DNA from: Choristoneura fumiferana
Lineage: Eukaryota; Arthropoda; Insecta; Lepidoptera; Tortricidae
DNA: 64,000 bases
Assembly (NCBI RefSeq): GCF_025370935.1
Contig: NC_133494.1
Coordinates: 12,222,935 to 12,286,934, forward strand
Direction of reading: 5' to 3'
The notes under the pieces are model-generated. The model saw only the letters and a program-made list of their open reading frames with translations. It was not told the origin of the DNA and did not search any database. Both the position numbers and the translations under genes were made by a program. Below, piece after piece: positions 12,102 to 22,650 of this stretch (position 1 is the first letter of the stretch; each line of letters opens with the position of its first letter).

Positions 12102-13334
12102 AACCGCGAAACGCTATTCGTTAGGATAATAATGGGTTGTGTGGGTGCTTATTGGGAGAATTTGTCGTGGGTTGTTTGAGGCAACGGGAATTGCGACTGG
12201 CTGCCAACACGACAGGGCGAGGTGTCGATTCGCGGTCTGGGAACTAATAGACGCTTGACAAGACCCCTTCTTTCTGATTGGCTACGTATAATCTACAAAT
12301 GCAAATTTCCTTTTAATCTTTCTTAATCACCTCTTTAGTAATAAAGTGATGAAAATTTTTTTCGCGATTAGAGAAAAACTCAAAATGCGCCCTCTAACGG
12401 TAGCGCGACGAACTTTCAAGTGACTATTTTTATCAAAACGCCTCGAGTGCGAACCTTTCCGTTTCTTCGTGTTCTTAAGAACGCTAACGTCTTAAGAAAG
12501 TCCGCTCACCCCAAAACGCACACAAATACAGCCCGAGTCACTAGCAAAGGGGAAGCAATTCCTCAACTAAAAAACATCCTCTTTTCTATCAAATTTCTTT
12601 GAGCTTAAAACCTTTTGCTTCTAAGACAGTTTTACTAACTGCTCAGTGTACAAACGACGAAACATTCAAAAATAGAACGTCGACTTACGTCGTTTTGAGT
12701 CTGATAAAACCTCTTCTTTCCTCAAGCGGAACTTAAGAGAAAACATTTTCAAAATAATCCCATTCCATATTCAACTTTGACTCGTAGTAGTAAAGGTATA
12801 CTTTCCTTTATTATCGTTACGGAAGTTAAGTTTAAAAGCGGCCAGCGTAATTTTTGGCTTCTTTTCCAGATCGCGTGTGTGAGTGAGCGTGCGTACACGG
12901 GTATGTAAGTAAAAGGCGGTGCGGTGGCGCTAGTGTGTTCGTGGTTCCGCGCGATACCGAGAGATGGCAGCACGGGTCCTTTGTGGTTAGCGGTTGGAAG
13001 TTGAGGGAAGCGACGATATTGGTGAGATTTAGCAATTGTTATTATACAGGATATAATATTTTTAGTTACGGGTTTAATTGTTTTTTACAGAGACGATAAA
13101 AAAGGAGATTTTGTAATGGATGTTTGGAATAAAAAGTATCAGGAGACGGAAGCGACCGTTTAGTAAAAAAAAAGTAGATATCCTAGATTGGATAGCTACT
13201 TGTCTACTTAATTTTATTTAAGTGATACAAATAGGTACATAATATAAAAGAGAAAAATATTAATATTGCAGATGCTGGCTGATTAATAAACAAGATTTTG
13301 GTTAGATCCAGCAGCTGAATAAAAATTTGGGGGG
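12102..13334. other. unique sequence with promoter-like patch
   Basis: At 12840-13030 a GT-rich, GC-richer stretch ends in a donor-like TTG|GTGAGA. It contains a second copy (12979-12992) of the 14-mer CCTTTGTGGTTAGC found in the Runx cluster. It could be a 5' non-coding exon, but no partner exon is seen. Confidence 0.3.
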
Positions 13335-13640
13335 TTTTTAGAAACTCCCGTGGGAATTCCCGAAAATTAAATCGTGGTTTTCATTGACGTTACATTAAAA
13401 ACAATCATGTCAAATTTCATGACTCTTAAGTCCAGCGGTTGTTATTTCGAGATTTTATTTCTATCCCGTGGGAATATCGTAACAAAAAGTAGGTAACCTA
13501 TGTTTTATTCTAGATGTCCAGCTATCTACATACCAAATTTCATCCAAATCCGTCTAGCTGTTTCAGCGTGAAGGAGTAACAAACATACTCACTCACAAAC
13601 TTTCGCATTTCTAATACGAGTATAAGTAGGAAGTAGGATA
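13335..13640 (+). repeat. LINE-type tail, 'CCAAATTTCATCCAAATCCG' subtype
   Basis: Shares ACCAAATTTCATCCAAATCC and GTCTAGCTG, TAGCGTGAAGG-type words with 62265-62480. A 3'-end remnant of a non-LTR element. Confidence 0.75.
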
Positions 13641-13662
13641 AGGGCTAACAATTTCAGCTGAT

Positions 13663-13810
13663 TTAGGGGCTGTTTCACCATCCATTGATTAGTGTTAACT
13701 GACGGTTAAATGTGATGCCGTCTCTATTTGTTTTGTTCGAATAGACGGAGACGGCATCACATTTAACCGGCAGTTAACACTAATCAATGGATGGTGAAAC
13801 AGCCCCTTAG
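13663..13810. mobile_element. 148-bp foldback MITE, copy 2
   Basis: Nearly perfect inverted repeat; the arms TCACCATCCATTGATTAGTG and CACTAATCAATGGATGGTGA are complementary. Flanked by TTAG on both sides. It sits directly after a LINE tail. Confidence 0.95.
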
Positions 13811-14604
13811 ACTCCAAGTGCCTGCCAAGCACCAGCAGATGTTCCTGCGCTCCGACTTCTGGCCGGAGGGTGTGGTGTTCCGTCGTTTTAGGGTAGCGAC
13901 GAAGACGACGTCCAAAAATCCCTAATTAGTTTAGTTTTTTTTGTATGTCATTTTTGTATGTTCTTTTATTTCTTTTTGTGTATCTATTTTTTTGTGTAAT
14001 TTGAAATTTACAGCGCATTGGTATTTTAACTGTAATGCTGCTGTAATTTTTAAATACCAAATAAACAGTACCTAAATAAATAAATAATTTTATGTATACC
14101 CATAAACTCGCAACAAAACAGTTCAAACTTGTATTAAACACATTCGTGGCGGGGAGTGCACAATTTTGTACGTCAATCCGAATGGAGTTGTTACAGCGCC
14201 ACGCCATCGGTACATAAAAGTACCACGCTCTGGTACCTCAAGGCTTCCGAAACTTTAAACTATGAAACTATAACGAATTCAGCTCATCACATACCTAACT
14301 GATATGGGATACGGGTGTAAAAGGCACTTAGTATAAGATCGTTGGCTGGCGGATGGGCTGTGTTCCACACTGAACTCGAATTTTTTTAAAGGTCCTCTCA
14401 ACCAAAAGGCATGGTGGCTTTAATAGTAGATTGTTCAACAAGGGACTAAAACAAGCCATAATACACGAGATGTTTAGCCACCCGAGCAGAGCGAGGTTGA
14501 AAATAGTTCGAGTGGCATTATGGTTGTTTAGTCTCGCGTTAAACACTCTACTTTTCACTTTGAATACGAGGAAAAAAAAATCTGTTCAATTAATGTAGAA
14601 TTCG
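13811..14604. other. unassigned sequence
   Basis: Two minus-strand ORFs (13926-14207 and 14328-14558) have no recognisable domain and are not supported. Confidence 0.35.
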
Positions 14605-14950
14605 GTTAGCGCTATCCCGCGGGAACTATGAAATTTTCCGCGATAAAAACCTATCCTTTGTTCTTTCGCGGTACTCAAACTATCTGTAGGTATACCGAAT
14701 TTCATCTAAATAATGTGCAAGATTGCACACCTTTTTGCTACTGCTTTTTGCTTTTTGCTGTTTTTGTTAGTTTTTAATACATTTTTAATTTGTCTATGGA
14801 TTTTTGATATGTGACTCTTGATTATACTTTTGTTCCAACGGAAAACCAGTGCCTATTCTTTTAATCCAAAATCGGTTCAGCGGTTTAGACGTGATGAAGT
14901 AACAAACAAACAAAGAGACTTACAAACTTTCGCATTATATTAGTGGGATT
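14605..14950 (+). repeat. LINE-type tail split by an insertion of about 155 bp
   Basis: The repeat reads normally to ATTTCATCTAAAT (about 14711) and resumes at AAAATCGGTTCAGCGGTTTA (about 14867). The unrelated T-rich stretch between is an insertion or local rearrangement. Confidence 0.65.
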
Positions 14951-15246
14951 GAACCTTGATACGACAATGTCGGGGGTTTTTCAAATTTTCCAAGTTTGCT
15001 AGGTCATGTTCTTAGTAAAATCAAGGGGCGCGCAGTGGAGCAAGCCAAGCGCGGAGGGAACAAGCAATTTTCTGGACTATTTATTCGTAGCTGGTCGCAT
15101 TATATCGCGCCACTCATGTTTAAGTACCGACCCACATTAATCCTTTTGTAGGCATGTCTTTGTTATTCGGGACTTAGAGATTTGTAGGTAGCTTGTAAGT
15201 ACCTACGTTGGTAGATATCTAAAGTTTAAATCAAAATAAGATATTG

Positions 15247-15549
15247 TCATCATCCCAGCCTATATACGTCCCACTGCTGGGCACAGGCCTCCTCTCAGAA
15301 CAAGAGGGCTTGGGCCGTAGTTCCCACGCGGGCCCAGTGCGGATTGGGAACTTCACACGCACCATTGAATTGCTTCGCAGGTTTGGGCAGGTTTCCTCAC
15401 GATGTTTTCCTTCACCGCAAAGCTCGTGGTAAATTTCAAGTGTAATTCCGCACATGAATTTCGAAAAACTCAGAGGTGCGAGCCTGGGTTTGAACCCACG
15501 ACCCTCTGCTTGAGAGGCGATAGGTCAAACCACTAGGCCACCACGGCTT
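15247..15549 (-). mobile_element. tRNA-headed SINE, family 2
   Basis: Full-length reverse copy, very similar to 10840-11136. The complement of the head ends in CCACCACGGCTT near 15549. ORFs on both strands here come from the repeat. Confidence 0.93.
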
Positions 15550-15584
15550 CTGTATGATTGTACAAATTACAAGTGAAACAAGAG

Positions 15585-15735
15585 ATTTTCGAGATTAAAA
15601 CTATCCTCTATCCTTCCCAGGACTCAAACCACCTGTATACTGAATTTCATCTAAATCGGTTCAGCGGTTTAGACGTGATTGAGTAACAAACATCTTCATA
15701 AACTTTCACATTTATAATATTAGCAGGAAGTAGGA
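15585..15735 (+). repeat. LINE-type tail fragment
   Basis: ATTTCATCTAAATCGGTTCA and GACGTGATTGAGTAACAAA match 37795-37850. Confidence 0.75.
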
Positions 15736-16338
15736 TAGGATGTATCTACAAACAATAGGTATTATAATAACGTGTTATTTTTTATTTAAGGAGAAATATA
15801 ACGGGTCAAATGTTGGCGACAGACAACCTTTTTTATAGCGATTAGGTATATATTTACTGTCTTTTTTATAGTTTTATGTAGTATATCGATATATGATGTA
15901 TGTGTTATGCCGTAGGTGTCCTGTGTATATTTAACATTTGACTTTAACAATAAAAAAGACGATTTTCCCAAATTGAGTCTGTAGAAGTTTAAGGAAATCA
16001 ATCAAAAAAACATGGTGATAATTTTAATTTCTATGGGGCCATAAGTGCGCGAGTCTATTCGCACTTGGCCAGCATTTTTCCAAGTACACGTTTAATTTCT
16101 ACTTTAATTTCCGACCACCACTTTACAGAGCCTGATCATGAAAACAATTGCCTGTCGGGTGCAGCTGTAATTTGGGGACCGGAAACGAAATCCAAACAAT
16201 TGTCAGTCCGATAATTTGGCGTAAAAATACGAAAAATTGCTATTCCATACAACTACTTACTATGGATGGGAAATACAGTATACCTACCTAACTAAACTAT
16301 GTTCTAGAACATGAAACTACCATGAGACTCACTCATAT
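15736..16338. other. unassigned intergenic sequence
   Basis: No coding evidence, repeat match or RNA gene is seen. Confidence 0.35.
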
Positions 16339-16580
16339 TAAATATATTGACCCGGATAACTCACGTCTTAAATCGAGTTTAGCTCGACATGTTTCGGGCC
16401 CGTAGCCCTTCGTCTTTGGAGCAACGCGACTCAGCGGCTGCTGCAACACGCGCGCGCATGCGCGCGTGTTGCAGCAGCCGCTGAGTCGCGTTGCTCCGAA
16501 GACGAAGGGCTACGGATTAGCCCGTAACATGTCGAGCTAAACTCGATTTAAGACGTGAGTTATCCGGGTCAATATATTTA
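16339..16580. mobile_element. 242-bp near-perfect palindrome (foldback MITE)
   Basis: The two arms mirror each other from TAAATATATTGACCCGG at one end to CCGGGTCAATATATTTA at the other. There is essentially no spacer: the centre is a GCGCGCATGCGCGC run near 16458. Shorter, less symmetric relatives lie at 40625-40812 and 51357-51507. Confidence 0.95.
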
Positions 16581-17191
16581 GTATATGTATCTAGATTCAA
16601 TACAACTATCAGATTGAATGGTTCACGCGAATCCATGGGTAATAAATAGTCTACTATAATCGCACTTAATTAAAAATGTTCCTTTATTCTTTTCTTTGGA
16701 GTAATAAAGTATTTGTATTGTATCCACGAAGCTGGCGGGGCTAGTGAAGGGTTGAATCAGCGCGGCAATCAGCCGGCGACCGCGGAACGGGCCCGCGGGG
16801 GCCGCGCCTTGAGACGCTAGGGCTGGCGCAGGGTCCGACAAGCTTGTAAGATTGCAGCTACTGTCGGAGGATTATGAAAAAAAATTAGAATAAAAGATGT
16901 GTGAGGCGTCTGAAATCAGGGGCTCATTAGTAAGTACTAACAGCTTTGCAATTTTACGAGTAGTTTTCGGTGAACTTTTACCATTAATAGTGACTTATAG
17001 ATTTTTCTCTTAAATAGTCCATATGCGTCTGTAAACCCTTAACTGAATCCATTATCCGTAAATATAGCATTCGTCCCAAACAACCAACTACTTATCTGCC
17101 TTTTACAATCAAATTCACTATGATTTCCTTACTAAAAAATGAGATGTCAATTTGACATTAGTAGCACCAAGGTCCTTGTGTATGATTAGTT
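16581..17191. other. intergenic with a GC-rich patch
   Basis: 16725-16840 is very GC-rich compared with its surroundings. The minus-strand ORF through it (16623-16841) has an Ala/Pro/Gly-rich start and no motif. Possibly the end of an old retroelement or a regulatory island; not called as a gene. Confidence 0.35.
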
Positions 17192-17455
17192 GACGACCGG
17201 ATGGCCAAGTCGTTAGAGAACCTGACTACGAACCTTGAGGTTCCGGGTTCGATTCCCGGCCGGGGCAGATATTTGTATGAATAATACGAATGTTTGTTCT
17301 CGGGTCTTGGATGTTCATTATGTATTTAAGTATGTATTTATCTATATAAGTATGTTTATCCGTTGCCTAGTATCTATAGTAAAAGCTTTGCTTAGTTTGG
17401 GACTAGGTCAATTGGTGTGAAGTGTCCCATGATTTTTATTTATTTATTTAAAATT
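17192..17455 (+). mobile_element. tRNA-headed SINE, family 1, full length
   Basis: Box A-like GATGGCCAAGTCGTTAGAG and box B GGTTCGATTCCCG show a Pol III promoter. The body GAATAATACGAATGTTTG and tail GTGTCCCATGATTTTTATTT follow. Not a tRNA gene: it runs straight into the SINE body and the acceptor stem is not formed. Confidence 0.93.
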
Positions 17456-18794
17456 TGTTCGACTGTACATTGGAAATTAAATATCTGTATATATTTTTAT
17501 CTTCGTCCTTCGCTATTTAAAAGCCGTTGGTGGAAAAGTAAGGATTTATAGCTCATTAATGTGGAACTCACTTGCTCGTTTGCCATCCAATCGAATAAAT
17601 AAAAAAAACATCTTTTTTTTTATTTTTTTCTTCATTATTTCTGGACCGCTGTATAACTCAACTGTGCCAGTACTCGCTTCGCTTCAATAACCAAAGGCAA
17701 GTGGCAGCCCTGAAGGCAGTAATTTTTAGGAGGGGCCCAAGACAACGCCGTTTATTCTTTATCGTAGTCGTGGGAAATCCAGGGATGGCGATAATTAAAA
17801 TATTCCCATTCAAACTGTTTAGTGCCACCGCCTTGTTTAATTAAAGACGGCCCTAATCTCCATTCATTAGTTCATTCACGATGAAAATCTTGTAATTGCG
17901 AGGGACGCGGTATCTGAGTTATAAACTATAGATGCTGAGACTCACGCGCATTCTATCGGTAAATTGGTCAAGTTTACTATAGTTTTTAGGGCTTTGTAGT
18001 CCTAACAAGGACCCTTTTAACCCTTTTAAAGGTTAAAGGTTTTAGAAGCGACGTCTTAGGAAAATATTCCAACTGCCAATAATATAGCGTTATAGGTGCA
18101 AAACATTTAGAAGATGATCTATATGATGGTGATAGATAATAGATAAGTATGTATTAGTAACGTGCTCGGTAACGTGTCTGTAATAGATAAGTCGTCAATC
18201 CATATTCGAATAATGACATAAGTCCCATACCAATTCTTTGTAATACATACAACTCAACTACAAGTCATTTACTTAATTTTTTCTTCATCTTTATCTTCTT
18301 AATTTTTTTATCTATACGTTACTATACCTACCTCTTCCTTTTCATGCTCTCTTAGAAAACAGAATAGCGATATGGAATACGCGACAGACTCACGTCGAAG
18401 CTAAAGGGGTTGCTCCTAATACTTAAGCATTTATCTTTCCAAACTCATTCTTCAGCATCCTAATTATATTCATTAACAGTATTTACAGTACAAAGAACTG
18501 TCACTCGAAACAAACGGCGCGTGTTATTGAAATAATTGGCCTTCACAAAGGCTCAGGTAATTAGAAGGGTACGTATGAAAGGTTGTAATTAGGAAGATGT
18601 GTGTCGATTTGCATCGGCAATTAGAGTTGGACTAAACGCTGTTTCTAGAATAATTCTTGCCTTTGTGCTAAATTTAGTCTCGAAGTAAGCATTACGAGAT
18701 GTTAATGACATGTCGTATCAAACATAGTAAGGTAACTATATTAAAGTATACTCTACTCTACTCTAAAGATTAGGTAAGGCGTCTTTTGATTTTT
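17456..18794. other. AT-rich intergenic sequence
   Basis: A repeat-tail scrap (CACTTGCTCGTTTGCCATCC) lies near 17567. Nothing else is recognised. Confidence 0.35.
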
Positions 18795-19348
18795 TAGGGT
18801 TCTGTGGTCAAGTAGGAACCTTTATAGTTCGCCATAATTTCTGTCCGCGGCTAAGCTCAGAGACCGCTATACTATAAAGCTGTCATTTGGCATGAATATT
18901 CACATCAGTCACGCTGACAAAGTGGTAAATTAAAAAAAATCTTAGGGTACCTCCCGTACACGTAGTGGGGATGATTTTTTTTTCACTTCCACCCTATGTT
19001 GTGGGGTATTGTTGGATAGATATTTAAAAATAAAGTGGGTTTGCAGAACCATTTTTTGATAAAGTGAATATTTTCGGAGATATTCATTCCGAAAGTTCAA
19101 AAAAATGTGTGCCCCCTCTATCTTTTGAACCGCACGTCTAAAAATATGAAAAAAAAACAAACTTTCTAGGAAAATTATTTTCAACTAAATCAGTCGAGCA
19201 GTTTTTAAGCTTTTGTAAATTAAACTATAAGAGTCAGTACCTATCTAACTAAAAAAGTTGTATTTTAAGTGGGCCTACTGTGATGGTCAAAAACTACGGA
19301 ACCCTACACTGAGCATGCCCCGACATGCTCTTGACCAGTTTTTTTTAA
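18795..19348 (+). repeat. dispersed element with TCTG-type microsatellite relatives (family R)
   Basis: Starts AGGGTTCTGTGGTCAAG and ends CGACATGCTCTTGACCAGTT. Homologous to 38275-38768 and 49321-49900, and in reverse to 40822-41113 and 51518-51824. Non-coding, non-autonomous. Confidence 0.8.
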
Positions 19349-19612
19349 TACTATTTATTCTCGCCTTATAAAATAAATTAGTATGCAATGTAACACTACT
19401 CCTACATAATCACTACTTCGTTTTTATAAAGGCCTCTACTCACTACCGTATCAAATCATGACCGTAATAGGAACGTATCAGGCACGGAATGTGACGCGAT
19501 AGGGACTACAACATATCTACGGCGTGTCAACCCATAAGAAAAGTATATAAGTATGTTTATCCGTGCCTAGTATCCATAGTCCAAGCTTTGCTTAGTTTGG
19601 GACTAAGTCAAT

Positions 19613-20332
19613 GAGGGCTATCGCGTATGAATTCGCCGCTAGAGGCGCTAGTGTAGCGTGAGGTCTCCGAAATGTCAAATCTCATAGTTTTTGGGTGAGC
19701 TACGCGGGTTTATTTATAATTAAAATATTTTTTTGAATATTTTGCAATATCTGAAATTAATTATGGCAATTATGCGTTACGGGGCTATGAATGTCTGTGT
19801 TTTGAGACAGTTTTATCTTTCGGAAACTTTTGCCCTCCTTTTTTTCCGAACAAAACGGGGACTATGCAACACTGTGGTTGCTCGATATTTTTATGGTACG
19901 GTTTTAAGGTGTATTAAATATGATTTTAATCTAAACTTTGTTTTCACGCCCGTAATAACAGACTTTGAAAGCCATACTTAAAAACCTCACGCAACAGTTA
20001 CTATTATCCAGCGTGTGCGGGGCAGTGGCAATAGGATCCTGCAGATGATTGCGGATAGGTTGGACTCCGCGGTCCTTGGACGCTTCATGGATCTCCATGT
20101 GAGGAGTGGGGATCGGTGAGTTGGTCAGGTACCTATTTGTTGTTTGGCACTTTTTTATATTAATTTTTCTACTTTATCTAAGAACTAACATAGTATTTTA
20201 AGCTTTTTTTTTGTCACTAACTAATAACTAACAACATATGGAACCCGTTTTCCGAATTAAATGATTTTTATTTTTATTTTATTTTATTTTTTAACAGTGC
20301 GCCATCTAGTGAGACAAAAAACGATAGCCCTC
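19613..20332. mobile_element. MITE with GAGGGCTATCG TIRs, copy 1 (carries a LINE insertion)
   Basis: The ends GAGGGCTATCG and CGATAGCCCTC are perfect inverted repeats, flanked by AT on both sides. Without its internal insertion it would be 420 bp, against 421 bp for the copy at 28954. The 19733-19981 ORF is an accident of the element. Confidence 0.95.
19999..20292 (+). mobile_element. 5'-truncated LINE fragment inside the MITE
   Basis: The 294-bp insertion is flanked by AACAGT at 19993-19998 and 20293-20298. It ends in a (TTTTA)n tail. Its first 130 bases look like the last codons of a non-LTR retrotransposon ORF. Absent from the second MITE copy. Confidence 0.88.
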
Positions 20333-20395
20333 ATTGGTGTCAAGTGTCCCATGATATTTATTTTATTTTTATTTTATTTATTTTAAGAAGTGTAT

Positions 20396-20985
20396 CAGCA
20401 CCGTTTTTGAGACACCGTGCATGGCACGCAACGGCGAAGGTTGTTTAAGAAACGTGCTAGAGGGAATAGTCTCATCCTTATCAATACAAAGAATATATTT
20501 TTGCCTCACACGTTCCTATTACGACCATGGTATGACACGGTGTAGTGGGTAGAGGTGAGTAGAGACCTTTAGAAACACCGTACTTGCCGACGTGAGAACT
20601 GTCACTGACACAGTTGCGGTTTTCTCTCGTGTTAATTTTTTTTACGCAATACATGGTGTTCGAAAATATAAAATAATAATAATGACAATTAATGCAATTT
20701 TGTTTCATACCTATGTGCTTCTATAAAAAATACATCCTTTTTTCATTATTATTCGACTGGATGGCAAACGAGCAAGTGGGTCTCCTGATATCCTGGGATA
20801 TGGATGATCCTGTATATTAAGGAGCTATTGGGGCATGTTCTGGATACTTAAGTACCTACCTTTTTTGTTCTTTGGAACAGTGGAAAGGTTAAACATAGAA
20901 GAGAAGTTAAGAGAACATAGAAAAAGTTTGTAAGTACAAGAAGTGTATTAATCATTCCTGCGTTGGCTGAATTTTGCCGTACGTG
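20396..20985. other. intergenic
   Basis: Holds a LINE-tail piece at 20757-20800 (GGCAAACGAGCAAGTGGGTC) and no supported gene. Confidence 0.4.
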
Positions 20986-21276
20986 TTAAGTAGACATCGT
21001 CAGCTAAAGTGTCAGACCTAGAACTCGTAGCTCCAAAACCTCCTAACTCTTTTCAAGAAAGTTTCGTACTTAACTCCATTTTAATATAATAGCTTCGGTT
21101 TTTAATTAAAAAAAAATCTTAATAACCCGAATAGTTTTAATAGTTGTATTAATATATAAAACCAAAACAATCCTCCATACAAAATTTTTGGTGGTAAAGT
21201 TCTTTTTGCCTCCTATAAAATTTGATCCGATGGAGTTACGAGGTCTGACACTATCCGACGACATGTAGTGTACTTA
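20986..21276. mobile_element. diverged inverted-repeat element
   Basis: AGTGTCAGACCTAGAACTCG near 21008 is mirrored by CGAGGTCTGACACT near 21239, with looser matching out to TTAAG and CTTAA at the ends. An old MITE. Confidence 0.65.
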
Positions 21277-22407
21277 ATTTCTTTCTAAGAGGCCTGTAAT
21301 TGAGAAAATAGCTCGCTGGACCAGGAATTAGTGAAGTAAGAAGGAAGGCACGATCGACTAATTTTTCCATTGTGACATTTTACGTTGTTCAATGCATTGT
21401 TCAATCTATCAAATCACTGGCAGAAATAGTGAAAAAAAAATAGACTTTTTTTTTGTGATACATGGCATGACTATCTCTGAGTGACTATCAAAGGCCTAGT
21501 GCAGTATGCCAACCTACTAAATGAAGCTTCACAATTAAGGTGGGTACACACTGGCGGTAGGCACGGCACATTTGCCGGTGTCACGTAGCGACCGCCTCGC
21601 ACTTAATTTCGCAGGGGGGTGCGGTGCGGTTTTAAATTACGCCGTCCCCCACGATCGCAATTCGACAGACTCTAGTCGATAGTTTGAAATTTAAATTTGG
21701 AACGGTTGATTTTGGAAGACGTGGGTTCATGTTTAAATTATCGAAGGTTGTCTGTAGTCTGGAAATGAAAAGATCTGACTGCCTTAAAAAAACTTTGTCA
21801 GAAACCTAAAAGGAAAAATAAGTCTAGTAACTTAAAGTTCAACAGTCCTGACTTGATTTACCTATTCAAAATCGTGACCAGCTCAATCAATAAGTGCCAA
21901 TAATGGCACCGACTGTTGAAGGTTACTTAACAGAGCTCTGGACTAGGTACTAGAGTTATTTTTTCCTATTTAGTTTTATTAACGTTTTTTTTTAATTTTG
22001 AGGGGTTTTAACAAAAAAAAATCTACTTTTGATGTTTTTGTATTAATAGTAGCTTAGAAGTGTTATTTATAGCTTACCTATTGGAATGGGCTCATTATGA
22101 GCTTTCATTTCAATTCACATTTATATACCCATATTGTTATAATAAAAAATACAAACTCCACTTTAAAACATTAAAACTCTATGTCACTTGAACAGTTTTG
22201 ATACTTTTGATGAATCTTATTTTACCTCATATGTTGCGCTCCTACGGGCATTTGGGTAAAAAGAACTGAATTTTATACGTAGGTATGTTATGTACTGTAA
22301 AATAGTAACGTGGTTGATTGACTGACTGCAAAACCTAAATCACTGAAGCAAGAGACAAAAGTGCACTAAGGAGGGATTTTTACGAGGTATTCCATGAACC
22401 ATAATAA
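21277..22407. other. intergenic, nothing recognised
   Basis: A GC-rich patch at 21540-21660 has no coding evidence. Confidence 0.35.
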
Positions 22408-22650
22408 ATAAATATCATGGGACACTTGACACCAATTGACCTAGTCCCAAACTAAGCAAAGCTATAGATACTAGGCCAATAAAAAAAAAGTAATATAAAT
22501 TAAATAAATAAATGGATAACAAAATAGTTATATATATTGATAGACTGAAAGACAGACGAACTGACAGATAGACAGACAATCGGACAGACAGGCGGACAAC
22601 GAAGTAATCCTATATATAATGGTTCCGTTTTTCCTTTTGGGGTAAATAAC
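22408..22650 (-). repeat. SINE family 1 tail and family R fragment, reverse
   Basis: 22408-22478 matches the SINE tail in reverse (CATGGGACACTTGACACCAA). 22545-22650 has GACAGACAGG-type runs and GGTTCCGTTTTTCCTTTTGG as in family R. Confidence 0.75.

Larger units (their letters stand above)
19540..20395 (+). mobile_element. SINE family 1 tail, interrupted by a MITE
   Basis: The SINE tail reads to GGGACTAAGTCAAT (19612) and resumes as TTGGTGTCAAGTGTCCCATG from about 20333. Comparison with uninterrupted copies shows one AT is duplicated around the inserted MITE. Confidence 0.9.

Noticed and set aside
16623..16841. Minus-strand ORF through a GC-rich patch
   Set aside because: Starts in a GC-rich island and runs into AT-rich sequence with no change of frame or motif; composition-driven.
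17192..17270. Possible tRNA gene (box A and box B present)
   Set aside because: The acceptor stem does not pair and the sequence continues into a SINE body found at several sites; a SINE head, not a tRNA. The same applies at 41378, 42204 and 52794.
19733..19981. 82-aa ORF similar to the ORF at 29074-29259
   Set aside because: The similarity arises because both lie in copies of one MITE; the frame is not kept between the copies and there is no protein motif.
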